Shown piece by piece: positions 28,175 through 37,980 of a DNA stretch of 64,000 nt. The position numbers and the translations under genes were made by a program. The stretch is taken from positions 18,393 through 82,392 of the forward strand of contig NZ_JAMXFD010000003.1 of NCBI RefSeq assembly GCF_025370875.1, written 5' to 3'. How positions within the stretch are numbered: position 1 is the stretch's first letter; every line of letters begins with the position of its first letter. This DNA comes from Laspinema palackyanum D2c (GTDB lineage Bacteria; Cyanobacteriota; Cyanobacteriia; Cyanobacteriales; Laspinemataceae). The notes below the pieces were generated by a model that saw only the letters and a program-made list of their open reading frames with translations, was not told where the DNA came from and ran no database searches.

Positions 28175-30067
28175 TCACGGTGCCTGCCACAGTTTGACCG
28201 TCTCATCCCCTGCGGCAGTGGCGAGGATTTTGCTATCGGGACTGAAGGCGACAGCAAAGACGCGATCGCGATGGTCAGTCAACGTACAAATCGGCTTACG
28301 CTGACGGATATCCCAGAGGATGACGGTTTGATCGCGGCTGCCACTGGCGAGAAATTTGCCATTGGGACTAAAGGCTAGAGCATTGACCCGTTCTGTATGT
28401 CCTGGTAAACGACCGATTTGTTCACCTCGACCCGCATCCCACAAGACGAGGGTCCCGTCAAAATTGCCACTCACGATGGTTTTGCCATTGGGACTGAATG
28501 CCACGGCATTGACGAGGCCAGAATCGCCGTACAGGGTAAAAAAGTGCTGGCCGGTGTGGACATTCCACAGCATCAGGGTTGTGTCCCGACTGCCGGAGGC
28601 GAGGGTAATGCCATCGGGACTAAAGGCGAGGGAATAGACCCAGCTTGAGTGGCCCCTGAGCTTGCGGATAGCTTTGCCGGTGTAGGGATTCCAGAGAATG
28701 ATTTTGCGGTCCCAACTGCCGGAGGCCAGCATGGTCCCATTGGGACTGAAGGCGAGGGAATCTACTAATTCAGAATGGCCGGAAAACCATCCCCCAAGGT
28801 TCCGAATCCGTTCCCCGGTTTCGGCGTTCCAGAGAATGATACTTTTATCCCGGCTGCTACTGGCTAACAGGGGAGATACGGGACTAAAGGCGACGGAAAG
28901 GACTAAATCGGAATGACCCTCTAGGGTGCGGAGGCGATCGCCGGTGGTGATATTCCACAGGATTACGCTTTGATCGGCGCTACCACTGGCTAAGGTATTG
29001 CCATCGGGACTAAAGGAGATCGCCCAGACCCAACCTTGATGACCTTTGAGGGTCCGGATGCATCTCCAGGCATGGGGATCTGCCAGGGGTGGGGTTGCCG
29101 GTGGGGTTGCGGTGGGGAGGGTTGGCGGTAAACTGGACTCTTCTGACCTGTTCAAAAAGGTCGGTCGCCGGGAATGCAAGTCTTCCAGAACTTCAGTTAC
29201 AGACTGATACCGTTCATTCACCCGGTCCTGCAAGAGTTTGTCTAGGATTTGGGCTAAAGCGTCACTCACATCGGTCCCCATTTTCCAGAGTCGTTCTCGC
29301 CAGATCCATCTTCCCTCTAGGGGGTCGTACAAATCGTCAACCCACTCTGCGGTTAACAGTTGAATGCAAGTGACCCCTAGACTATAGAGATCGCTGGCGG
29401 GATAGGCCAGTCCTCCCCGGATCTGCTCTGGGGGCCCATATCCTTCGCTGCCAATGGTACTCCCAGTTCGGGCCAGTCCAAGACTGGCTAAAGGTTTAGA
29501 AACGCCAAAATTCGTGAGGATTAATTCCCCGGTATGGCGGCGGCGAATATTATCCGGTTTGATATCTCGGTGAATAATATTGCGATCGTGAATGGTTTTA
29601 AACACGGGTAAGAGGAGGTCCAGGAGTTCCCAAATTTGGGCTTCTCGGAACGCGCCATGTTGTTCCATCTCTTCGAGCAAACTTTGCCCGTCGATAAACT
29701 CGATCGCCATGTACAGGCGTTTGTCTTGCTCAAAATAATCTAGCAACTTGGCAATCTGCTGATGATCTCCCATTGCCTGCCGACGTTGAGCATCGTGATC
29801 AAAGACTTCAATCACCTTTTCCAGGGTACTACTGTTTGCCGAGGCTTCTAAGCCGGTTTCCACCGGCAGCAGTTGCTTGATAATGCAATAACTGTCTTGC
29901 TGCTGTTGATCCACAGCCAAAAAAGTTCGTTCCATACCCCCTTCTCCCAGAAGTTGGATAGTACGGTAGCGCTCTTTCAGCAGCAAATTCGCTCCACAAC
30001 TTAGACAAGTCTGGATATTCGGTGGGTTTTGGGGATTTGGGCAAGCGGGATTCACGCAATAAGTCAT
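28175..30067 (-). CDS. Zinc-ribbon kinase-like protein with 7 WD40 repeats (possible pseudokinase)
   Basis: A 630-residue protein. An N-terminal four-Cys ribbon (YCVNPACPNP...CLSCG) is followed by a PknB-like kinase domain (about 35-290) and a seven-repeat WD40 propeller (about 340-630). HRDIKPDN and the ATP-binding Lys (CIIKQ) are kept. The metal-binding DFG is NFG (AAT at 29510-29512), and the glycine loop reads GEGGMER where its paralogues have GFGR or GMGR. Catalysis is therefore doubtful. Met at 30067 matches the paralogues' starts. It is the last of four tandem genes. Confidence 0.92.
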   Translation of the reverse strand: MTYCVNPACPNPQNPPNIQTCLSCGANLLLKERYRTIQLLGEGGMERTFLAVDQQQQDSYCIIKQLLPVETGLEASANSSTLEKVIEVFDHDAQRRQAMGDHQQIAKLLDYFEQDKRLYMAIEFIDGQSLLEEMEQHGAFREAQIWELLDLLLPVFKTIHDRNIIHRDIKPDNIRRRHTGELILTNFGVSKPLASLGLARTGSTIGSEGYGPPEQIRGGLAYPASDLYSLGVTCIQLLTAEWVDDLYDPLEGRWIWRERLWKMGTDVSDALAQILDKLLQDRVNERYQSVTEVLEDLHSRRPTFLNRSEESSLPPTLPTATPPATPPLADPHAWRCIRTLKGHQGWVWAISFSPDGNTLASGSADQSVILWNITTGDRLRTLEGHSDLVLSVAFSPVSPLLASSSRDKSIILWNAETGERIRNLGGWFSGHSELVDSLAFSPNGTMLASGSWDRKIILWNPYTGKAIRKLRGHSSWVYSLAFSPDGITLASGSRDTTLMLWNVHTGQHFFTLYGDSGLVNAVAFSPNGKTIVSGNFDGTLVLWDAGRGEQIGRLPGHTERVNALAFSPNGKFLASGSRDQTVILWDIRQRKPICTLTDHRDRVFAVAFSPDSKILATAAGDETVKLWQAP

Positions 30068-30247
30068 ACCAGCAAACACTCAGAAGTGGTTATATAGTAA
30101 TCAGTCTTTACCAAAATTTTGGTCTCGGCACTTTTACGGAACAGTTCCATCGGGGCTAATTTTCAACACCTATTGGTATTGCAGACTACCAATATTCCGG
30201 AATGAATCAGCTTTTCGGGTTCCTACTCGTTTTGTTGATTGCCTATT

Positions 30248-32119
30248 TTATGTTCTATTTTCAGTTGACAAGACAGATTCCCAAATTTTGATTGTATTAT
30301 CCCAACTGCTACTCACTAATTTGTGGCCGTCTGGACTAAAAGCGAGAGAGGTAATAGGTCCCGAATGCCATTTTAAGGTACAGAGTTCTTGTCCGGTTCT
30401 CATAAGGAACAATTTAATCAACCGATCGCGACTGCCACTGGCCAGGATTTCGCCATCGGGACTCACAGCAACCGCTTGTACCCAATCCTTGAGAGTCTGC
30501 AAGCTGTAAGTCTCGGTGTGGGTCTGTAAATCCCACAGTTTCACGATTTTGTCTTCACTGCCACTAACTAACTGCTGACCATTGGGAGTAAAGGCGACGG
30601 CACGGACTGAGGCCAAATGTCCCCGGAGGGTAGTTTGCTCTAATCCGCTGTTTAAGTCCCATAATTTGATGGTATGGTCATCGTATCCACCCCCACTGGC
30701 CAAGGTTTTCCCATCCGGGGCGATCGCCACCGATTCCACATACCCCGTATGTCCAGTCAGGGTCCCCACTGCCATCCCCGTGGTCAGGTCCCACAGTTTC
30801 ACGGTACTGTCAAAACAACCGGCTGCTAGGATTCCGCCATCGGGACTAATTGCGATCGACAACGGATAGGCATTTAATCCATCCCAAGTCTGCAATAAGT
30901 TCCCACTGCCCAAATCCCACAGCTTTAGGGTATTGTCCAAACTGCCACTGACCAGAATTTGTCCGTCGGGACTAATCGCCAGACAACTCACCCACCCGGT
31001 ATGGGCGGTTAAAGTCCCGATCGCCGTCCCGGTGGCCAAATGCCACACCTTGATTGTTTTATCATAACTACAACTGGCTAAGGTTTCTCCATCAGGACTA
31101 ATTGCTACAGCGATCGCATAGTTTTGATGACCTGTCAGAGTATGAATACATTTCCAGGTGTTCGGAATCGAGGGGTTAATCGTCGGGGTCGCCCTTGGGG
31201 AGTTGGACATAAACCGCTGAGGAAGCGACCAATAGAGGTCTGCCAGCGCCCCTCCGGCACTTTCATAGCGATCGTTCACCCACTCCTGCACCATCTTATC
31301 AATCACTTTTTCTAAGCGGCGATCAATCGTTATCCCTTTTTTGATTAATTCTTCTCGCCACAACCAGCGCCCATTCATCGGGTCGTACAATTCATCGGGA
31401 TTGGTATCGGTCATCAAATGAATACAAGTCACCCCTAAACTGTACAAATCACTCGCCGGATACGCTTTCCCTCCCCGCAATTGTTCAATCGGTGCATAGC
31501 CTTCCGTCCCGATTTTAGTTCCCGTCTTAACTAAAACGTTACTACTGAGTTGTTTCGCAACGCCAAAATCAATTAATACATATTTCCCATCGGATTTTTG
31601 TCTTAAAATATTTTCTGGCTTAATATCTCGATGAACCACATTGCGCTCATGAATATGCTGCAAAACCGGCAGTAAATCTAATAATAAAGTTTTGATTTTT
31701 TCAGCGGAAAACGGCCCGGTTTCATCTAACTCCTGCAACAAAGTTTTGCCATTGATGAACTGTTGCACCAAATAGAGACGTCCGTCAATGGCAAAATCTG
31801 CAAATAAGGTCGGAATTTGGGGATGATCCCCGAGTTGTAACAGTCGTTGAGCTTCCTGGGCGAACATTTTAGTCGCCGTTTCTAATAAGTCGGAATTTTG
31901 CTGAACTTGGGGTAACGGCAAAAATTGTTTGATCACACAGGTGGCATTTAAGCGATCGGCATCTTCCGCGATGAAGGTGCGGCCAAATCCCCCTTCCCCC
32001 AACAGGGAAAGTGCTCGATAGCGATCGTTCAGTTGTAACTTGTTGCCACAACTTTGACAAAACTTGATACCGGCTGGATTCTCTGGATTTTGACAGTGGG
32101 GATTGAGACAATAGCTCAT
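30248..32119 (-). CDS. Serine/threonine kinase with 7 WD40 repeats
   Basis: A 623-residue protein from the Met of MSYCLNPHCQNP (32119); a longer frame from 32260 adds 47 residues unlike its paralogues. It has a four-Cys ribbon (1-30), then a kinase domain with an intact loop GEGGFGRT, VIKQ lysine, HRDIKPEN and DFGVAK. Seven WD40 repeats form the C-terminal propeller. No membrane helix is visible, so it is likely cytosolic. Its substrates are unknown. The propeller probably binds partners. Confidence 0.94.
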   Translation of the reverse strand: MSYCLNPHCQNPENPAGIKFCQSCGNKLQLNDRYRALSLLGEGGFGRTFIAEDADRLNATCVIKQFLPLPQVQQNSDLLETATKMFAQEAQRLLQLGDHPQIPTLFADFAIDGRLYLVQQFINGKTLLQELDETGPFSAEKIKTLLLDLLPVLQHIHERNVVHRDIKPENILRQKSDGKYVLIDFGVAKQLSSNVLVKTGTKIGTEGYAPIEQLRGGKAYPASDLYSLGVTCIHLMTDTNPDELYDPMNGRWLWREELIKKGITIDRRLEKVIDKMVQEWVNDRYESAGGALADLYWSLPQRFMSNSPRATPTINPSIPNTWKCIHTLTGHQNYAIAVAISPDGETLASCSYDKTIKVWHLATGTAIGTLTAHTGWVSCLAISPDGQILVSGSLDNTLKLWDLGSGNLLQTWDGLNAYPLSIAISPDGGILAAGCFDSTVKLWDLTTGMAVGTLTGHTGYVESVAIAPDGKTLASGGGYDDHTIKLWDLNSGLEQTTLRGHLASVRAVAFTPNGQQLVSGSEDKIVKLWDLQTHTETYSLQTLKDWVQAVAVSPDGEILASGSRDRLIKLFLMRTGQELCTLKWHSGPITSLAFSPDGHKLVSSSWDNTIKIWESVLSTENRT

Positions 32120-32301
32120 GCCATTTTTCAGGTAAAACGCTTCAGGATACGGGCAACTCTTGTGACTAGACTTCTTGTAGAATTGTCTCAAACCCCCGGA
32201 TGCTCGGGGGTGAGCAATCATCCTCGGAAGGCATTCGGGTCCACTCTCTAGTTTAATCACAATTTCTCCAAATCCACCGCTTTCTGAGAAAATAGATGGG
32301 A

Positions 32302-33450
32302 TTACGGTTCTTGTCCAAATTCAGAGCGTAAGGCTTCTAATTCAGCGGCGATCGGGTCAAATCCAGCGGGTTTATTGGGGGGAGTTGGGCTGGATTTGGG
32401 TGGGGGAGAAGCAGGGGGTGGAGCATTCCCCGGTTGTCCTTGACTAAAATGAGTTTTAATCGCTTGTAAATCCAAGGAAACCGGGTCAAATTTTCCCGGT
32501 TGAACGCCGGGAGAGGGGGGAGTTTGGGCCGCAGCAGGGGGTTTGGGGGGAGGTCCGGCGATCGCCCCAGGTTGCAATACCTGTAAAACCTCGGTCGCTG
32601 ATTGATAGCGATCGCGCACTAATTCTTGCAGCAGTTTATCTAAAACTTGGGCTAAAATAGGAGAGGTCCTTTTCCCTTGCTTTGCCAGTTGTTCTTTCCA
32701 CACCCAACGGGCATTCATCCCATCATATAAATCATCGGGCATTTTTGCCGTTAATAACTGAATACAAGTCACCCCCAAACTATATAAATCACTGGCGGGA
32801 TAAGCTTGACCTCCGCGAATTTGTTCTAGGGGCGCATATCCGTGAGTTCCGGCGCGAGTTCCCATTTGGGCCAGGGCAGTCCCCGTCCCTTCTTTTGCCA
32901 CCCCAAAATCAACTAAAACCAGTTTATTATCCTTGCGCCGACGTAAAATATTATCCGGTTTGATATCTCGATGAATCACATGATTGTTGTGAATAAATTG
33001 CAGAATGGGCAATAAATCCAGTAACAGGGATTGTATTTGAGTTTCGCTAAACGGTCCCTGGGTTTTGAGTTCATCTAAAAGGTCGGGACCATCAATTAAT
33101 TCTTGAACTAAATACCAGCGTTTATCTTGTTCAAAATAAGCATAAAGGGAGGGAATTTGAGGATGTTCCCCCAGATGAAGCAGTTGCACCGCTTCCCGTT
33201 GAAACAGTTCCGTTGCTTTTGCTAAGGCAGCAGTCCCTTGAATTTGGGGGAAAAACTGTTTAATCACACAGGGTGCATTGAGGCGGTCTTCATCAACGGC
33301 AAAAAAGGTGCGACCCATCCCCCCTTGGCCCAGGGGTTGGACCGCCCGATAGCGATCGCGCAACAGTAATTTAGCCCCACAAGTTAGACAAAATTTGGTA
33401 CTGGGGGGATTGGCGGGGTTAGGGCAGTTTGAATTGAGACAATAGGTCAT
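32302..33450 (-). CDS. Serine/threonine kinase with proline-rich repeated tail
   Basis: A 382-residue protein from MTYCLNSNCPNP (33450). It has a zinc ribbon, then a kinase domain with GQGGMGRT, VIKQ, HRDIKPDN and DFGVAK all intact. In place of the WD40 propeller there is a proline-rich tail of about 90 residues. The tail carries a duplicated motif (FDPVSLDLQAIKTHFSQ and FDPIAAELEALRSEFGQ). The tail motif is not one I can name. It lies between two WD40-type paralogues with gaps of 180 and 82 bp. Confidence 0.93.
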   Translation of the reverse strand: MTYCLNSNCPNPANPPSTKFCLTCGAKLLLRDRYRAVQPLGQGGMGRTFFAVDEDRLNAPCVIKQFFPQIQGTAALAKATELFQREAVQLLHLGEHPQIPSLYAYFEQDKRWYLVQELIDGPDLLDELKTQGPFSETQIQSLLLDLLPILQFIHNNHVIHRDIKPDNILRRRKDNKLVLVDFGVAKEGTGTALAQMGTRAGTHGYAPLEQIRGGQAYPASDLYSLGVTCIQLLTAKMPDDLYDGMNARWVWKEQLAKQGKRTSPILAQVLDKLLQELVRDRYQSATEVLQVLQPGAIAGPPPKPPAAAQTPPSPGVQPGKFDPVSLDLQAIKTHFSQGQPGNAPPPASPPPKSSPTPPNKPAGFDPIAAELEALRSEFGQEP

Positions 33451-33532
33451 AATCTTACCGGAATTGACAGAATGGGTATCGTTCCTCGGTGATGAGTGGC
33501 GATCGCACCGAAACAAGTCTGATCCGCCTGGT

Positions 33533-35524
33533 TTAAGACAAGACTTGCCAAAATTTTATCGTTTCGTCCCAACTGCCACTAATCACCAGTTTACCATCGG
33601 GAGCAAAAATCACCGCATTCACCGCCCCGGTATGTCCATTCAGGGTGGTGACATGGTTGGTAGAGAACTGGCCTTTTTCCTGGCCAATTTGCCAGAGATT
33701 TAAGGTTTGGTCTGTACTACCACTGACGAGATGTTTGCCATCAGGAGAAAAGGCCACGGAATTGACCAGATCCCGATGGCCAGATAAGGTGGTAATCAAC
33801 TTTCCTGTGGAAAAATGCCAAAGTTTAATGGTTTTATCTTTACTGCCACTGGCCAGAAGTGCGCCATCGGGACTGATTGCCAAACAATTTACCGATTGAA
33901 GATGTCCCCCCAGGGTATAGAGCACTTTATGGTGTTTTAAATCCCAAATTTGGATCGCGTTATCCAAACCGCCACTGGCTAATTGTTGACCATTGGGTGC
34001 GATCGCAATGGCTTTAATCATTCCCGAACGACCGGCCAAGGTACACAACGGGGAGACAGAAATGTTTCCGTTCGGTCCTGTTCCTATCTGCCAAAGTCGC
34101 ACGGTTCTATCTTCTGAACCGGAGGCTAAAATCGTGCCCGTTGAGTTAAAAGCTAGGGAATTAACATCGCGTAAATGTTCCGTGAGGGTGGCAATTTCTC
34201 GCCCGGTATTGAGATGCCAAAGCTTGATGGTATCATCATCACTGCAACTGGCTAAAAGAGTGCCATCCGGCGAGATGGCCAGTCCATTAATGGATTTGGT
34301 ATGACCGGAGAATCCGCGTAGAGTTTCCCCAGTCAAAACATTCCAAATCAGGATGCGATCGTCGAGACTGCCACTGGCGAGAATATGACTGTTCGGGGCG
34401 ATCGCCAGACAAGTCACCCAAGAGGTATGGCCCGTGAGGGTCCGCACACAGCGAGGCCCTCTGTGGGTTGAGGCGCGATTACTAATCGGGGGTTTCGAGA
34501 AAACCGCCACGGGACTCACCCTGTCCCCAGGGGGAAGTAAATTCTGGGTTGAGGGAGGTTTCATGAACTGGGACGTTTGAATCCGGGTGGCGGTGTTGCG
34601 GAGTTCCTGGCGATCGCCCTGGGGTAAAAGTGCTGCCAAATCGGTCAATACCGCCTGGGCGGATTGATAGCGATCGCTCAAGTTATCTTTAATCATTTTA
34701 TCTAGGATATCCCCGAGGCGCGGGGCGATCGTCCGACCTCGGTTCGCTAAATACTCCCGCCAAATACAGCCTTTAATCGGATCAAATAGTCCATCAGGTT
34801 TTGCACCCGTCACCAGGTGAATACAAGTCACCCCTAATCCATACAAATCACTAGCAGGATAAGCTTTCCCACTGCGAAGTTGTTCGATGGGTGCATAACA
34901 AGTGGTCCCGACTTTGGTCCCGGGTTTAGCAAATGAAGCGTCCGTCAGTTGTTTGGCAACTCCAAAATCAATCAAAATCACTTGACCATCGCGCTTGCGT
35001 CGCAACAGATTCCCCGGGGTTATATCGCGGTGAATCACATTTTTGGAGTGGACAAATTTGAGAATGGGCAAGACTTTAGCGAGGAGTTGGCAAATTTTCT
35101 CCTCCCGAAACGGACCCCCCTCTTTCAGTTCGTGCCACAGGGTTTTCCCATCAATATATTCTTGCACCAAATACAGGCGTTTGTCCTGTTCAAAAGAGGC
35201 GAGAAGGGTGGGAATTTGGGGATGTTCTCCCAGTTCATAAAGGCGGACTGCTTCTTGGTTAAATAAGGCAACGGCTTTCTCGAACAATCCTTGTCTGGAT
35301 TCACTACTGCCTTGGAGGGTCGGCAGGAGTTGTTTAATGGCACAGGGAGTATTTAGTCTATCTTCATCGATCGCAAAAAAGGTTTTGCCAAATCCCCCTC
35401 GGGCGATCGGTTTGATAGCTCGATAGCGTTCTTTAAGCAGTAACTTTGAGCCGCAACTTTCACAAATTGAAGTCTTCGGCAGATTTTGGGGATTTTGACA
35501 CCGGGGATTTAGGCAGTAACTCAT
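33533..35524 (-). CDS. Serine/threonine kinase-like protein with 7 WD40 repeats, atypical loop
   Basis: A 663-residue protein from MSYCLNPRCQNP (35524). It has a zinc ribbon, kinase domain and seven WD40 repeats; repeats 3 and 6 carry short insertions. DFGVAK and the AIKQ lysine are intact. The catalytic loop reads HRDITPGN instead of HRDIKPDN, losing the usual lysine, and the first glycine of the nucleotide loop is Ala (ARGGFGKT). Activity is possible but may be reduced. It is the first gene of the four-gene row. Confidence 0.92.
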   Translation of the reverse strand: MSYCLNPRCQNPQNLPKTSICESCGSKLLLKERYRAIKPIARGGFGKTFFAIDEDRLNTPCAIKQLLPTLQGSSESRQGLFEKAVALFNQEAVRLYELGEHPQIPTLLASFEQDKRLYLVQEYIDGKTLWHELKEGGPFREEKICQLLAKVLPILKFVHSKNVIHRDITPGNLLRRKRDGQVILIDFGVAKQLTDASFAKPGTKVGTTCYAPIEQLRSGKAYPASDLYGLGVTCIHLVTGAKPDGLFDPIKGCIWREYLANRGRTIAPRLGDILDKMIKDNLSDRYQSAQAVLTDLAALLPQGDRQELRNTATRIQTSQFMKPPSTQNLLPPGDRVSPVAVFSKPPISNRASTHRGPRCVRTLTGHTSWVTCLAIAPNSHILASGSLDDRILIWNVLTGETLRGFSGHTKSINGLAISPDGTLLASCSDDDTIKLWHLNTGREIATLTEHLRDVNSLAFNSTGTILASGSEDRTVRLWQIGTGPNGNISVSPLCTLAGRSGMIKAIAIAPNGQQLASGGLDNAIQIWDLKHHKVLYTLGGHLQSVNCLAISPDGALLASGSKDKTIKLWHFSTGKLITTLSGHRDLVNSVAFSPDGKHLVSGSTDQTLNLWQIGQEKGQFSTNHVTTLNGHTGAVNAVIFAPDGKLVISGSWDETIKFWQVLS

Positions 35525-36010
35525 ATAAGGAATGATAGGCAATGAACCGATTTAGTTTTATTTTGCCTCCTCAGCGTCCAACTATTTCGACCCTCGTGAG
35601 CAAACCCCCCTCTGTGAGTGGTGGTTTGCTCGGTTGTGCAGCGATCGCCTGGAGTTTTATGGTCCTCCCCTGAGTCCCCTAACGGCTAACCCCTAGGGGC
35701 TTTCTTGGGGTAACCCCCGAGAGTCTCAACAGATTTTTAACCCAAATTTTACACTTCTTGAATATTTATTAATTTTTATGGATTAACCGCCTAAGTCCCA
35801 ATTGTTGGATCTTATTATCGAGTTTGAATGCAGTCTTAATTTTTGAGTTAAGGCTGGCACTCTTTTCCTCCCAAGATTCCCGCTCTCCCCATCCGCTTTC
35901 CCCAGTCCGAGGACTTGGTTTCCCTTCAGAGTGCCCTACTTCAATGCCCACTGGTTCTTCCGGGAATAAAGGGGGCATTATTGCTGAACAACCCTCCCTG
36001 AACTTTGAGA

Positions 36011-36418
36011 TTAGTCGGCGACTTCGGAGGGATGATTACTATTAATAAAATTTCCCACAACTTGACGCAGTTGGGCGGCATCAAATGGCTTAGTTAAATA
36101 TTCCGTTGCTCCAGCTAACCGACCTTGGACCTTATCAAACAGACCATCGCGAGCCGTTAGCATGACGATGGGCAGTTCTTGAAATTGAGGGATGTTCCTC
36201 ACGGTTCGACAAAGCTCTAAGCCATCGATTCCGGGCATAGAAACATCGAGCAACAAAATCGCAACCTGCTCGTGGTAAATCATCGACAAAGCATCCACGG
36301 CATTATCTGCCACTAGGACGCGATAATCCTGAGCCAATGCTCGCTTGACTAAATCTTGCATGACGACACTATCATCGACAGCTAGAATGGTGGCTACGGG
36401 ACTATTATTTTCAGACAT
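36011..36418 (-). CDS. CheY-like response regulator
   Basis: A 135-residue stand-alone receiver domain. The acidic pair is Asp15/Asp16 (AVDDS), the phosphorylated Asp is Asp58 (LLLDVSMPGIDG), the switch Thr is in MLTAR, and the conserved Lys is Lys110 (YLTKPF). There is no output domain, so it acts by binding a partner. No histidine kinase is in the window. The 35525-36010 spacer holds a GAGCAAACC/GGTTTGCTC inverted repeat (about 35598-35630) and no gene. Confidence 0.93.
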   Translation of the reverse strand: MSENNSPVATILAVDDSVVMQDLVKRALAQDYRVLVADNAVDALSMIYHEQVAILLLDVSMPGIDGLELCRTVRNIPQFQELPIVMLTARDGLFDKVQGRLAGATEYLTKPFDAAQLRQVVGNFINSNHPSEVAD

Positions 36419-36978
36419 TTTTTCTCTCCAGTCCTTAAAAACACTTCAGATGGACAGGTTAGAATCGCAACAGTTTGACCGGCTTTTCGGCCAAATCTTC
36501 ATTGACTCAATCAGACGATACTCTATCCCCTGAGCGATGGGTATATCTCTATTTAAACTTTACCCTATTTTTACCCTGAAATAACGGATAGGCCCCAGAA
36601 ACAAAATTCGGGGTTTTGGTGGATGAGGCTACAGTGGTTTTACCTAGATTAAACACTGACAACAACCGCCCTTCGCCCCGGGAAGGCGATCGCCCTCTAC
36701 TCCGGGAATCAAACCCCGGAATTTTCCGGTTAGCTTCCTTGTTCTTAAAGCTTTGATAAAGTTGGCTCAAGTTGACCGCCGGATTAATCCCAGAGGGTAC
36801 GTTCTTAACCGAGGACCGAGGCAGATTTTTGACCCTTTTCTAAACCGAGTTATGCCCTCACTCCCTTTTCTTTTGGTCGAATTGACTCGGGGGATGAAAA
36901 CATTCCCGTTGATGTCAGCGGTTCCATCTCTCAGCAGGGCTGTTCCAGAATTTTTAGCGCCTAAACTTTACAGCAATT

Positions 36979-37043
36979 GTAGGGTGGGAAAAAGCCCACC
37001 TTACTGGAGAAGACCTGGAGGTGGGCTTTTTTCCCACCCTAGT
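36979..37043. terminator. Long hairpin near the DUF3153 gene end
   Basis: AGGGTGGGAAAAAGCCCACC and its near-perfect complement GGTGGGCTTTTTTCCCACCC are separated by a short spacer. The stem is about 19 bp and carries A- and T-runs in both arms, so it could stop transcription from either side, mainly from the - strand gene ending at 37070. The rest of 36419-36978 shows no convincing gene. Confidence 0.6.
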
Positions 37044-37069
37044 CCTCCGGGCTCCTCAGAGGCCCAGAT

Positions 37070-37876
37070 TTACCCCCCGAGATTAACGGTTTCCGGTTGG
37101 GGTTTTTTGGCCTTTAGCGGTTTGCGCTGACCAATTCCCAAGGCGGGTAACAGTTTGTCTTTCAAAAAGATACTGACAGTCACAAACACCACAATAATAA
37201 ATGCCCCAATCCCTATGGGACTCGGGACCCAGAATCGGGTCTCCAGATGATTCAGTTGTCCCGGTTGCAGGGTCCAGACCAGTTGCCGTCCATCCTTGCG
37301 ACTCTCTGGCATTAGTCCATCCTCGGAGACAACGGCGGTTGCACCCCAGGGCGTATTTAAGGTAAATTCCAGATCCAACAGGACCCCCGGACTGACAATC
37401 ACGGTGCCATTAGAGGAAATTACCCCGAGCGATCGCAAATCTAACTCATAATTTAGGTGATTATAAATCGCCAGTAAAAAGTTCCGTTGTCTGACCGCCA
37501 TCTGAGAAGAAATATCCGGAATTTGCGCCTCGGGGGAATTCGCTAATTCCGCTTGATTCCTCTCCTCGGAATTAAAAAATTGGTTAAACTTCTCTACTAA
37601 TTCCGCCCCATTATTAAACGGGATTTTCACCGTAATTTCTCGGTCAGAACTGCGTTTAACCTGCCCATGCAATTGGCGAGTGCGGCGTTCGATACTGTCT
37701 AACCAGGCTTCAGCGGTCGCACTACTAAAGGCTTTGAGTCGTTCTCCGAGTTGGATATGTTGGACAATTTCTCCGTGAGTTTGACTCTCAAAGTTAATCC
37801 CCACATCATATTCCACACAGCCGGTGAGCAAGAGCGGGACCAGTAATAGGACAATCCAGACTCGCGATCGCCTCAT
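37070..37876 (-). CDS. DUF3153 lipoprotein
   Basis: A 268-residue protein from the Met of MRRSRVWIVLLLV (37876). It has a lipoprotein signal with lipobox LLTGC and a roughly 200-residue extracytoplasmic domain of the cyanobacterial DUF3153 family (YDVGINFESQTHGEIVQHIQ). A C-terminal membrane helix (GIGAFIIVVFVTVSIFL) precedes a basic tail. The function is not known. A longer start at 37927 would bury the signal. Confidence 0.85.
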   Translation of the reverse strand: MRRSRVWIVLLLVPLLLTGCVEYDVGINFESQTHGEIVQHIQLGERLKAFSSATAEAWLDSIERRTRQLHGQVKRSSDREITVKIPFNNGAELVEKFNQFFNSEERNQAELANSPEAQIPDISSQMAVRQRNFLLAIYNHLNYELDLRSLGVISSNGTVIVSPGVLLDLEFTLNTPWGATAVVSEDGLMPESRKDGRQLVWTLQPGQLNHLETRFWVPSPIGIGAFIIVVFVTVSIFLKDKLLPALGIGQRKPLKAKKPQPETVNLGG

Positions 37877-37980
37877 GCTCCCTTGAATGCACTCCCCGAA
37901 TTTTCTCCCAAAAACTGCTAATTTCACAAATTTATCTTCCTCCGGTCAATTCATTAAATCATCTTTTACCAACCCGAAAC

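Noticed and set aside
36549-37130. Frames on both strands in the spacer before the DUF3153 gene
   Set aside because: No start signals, no protein-like pattern, and one overlaps the long hairpin.
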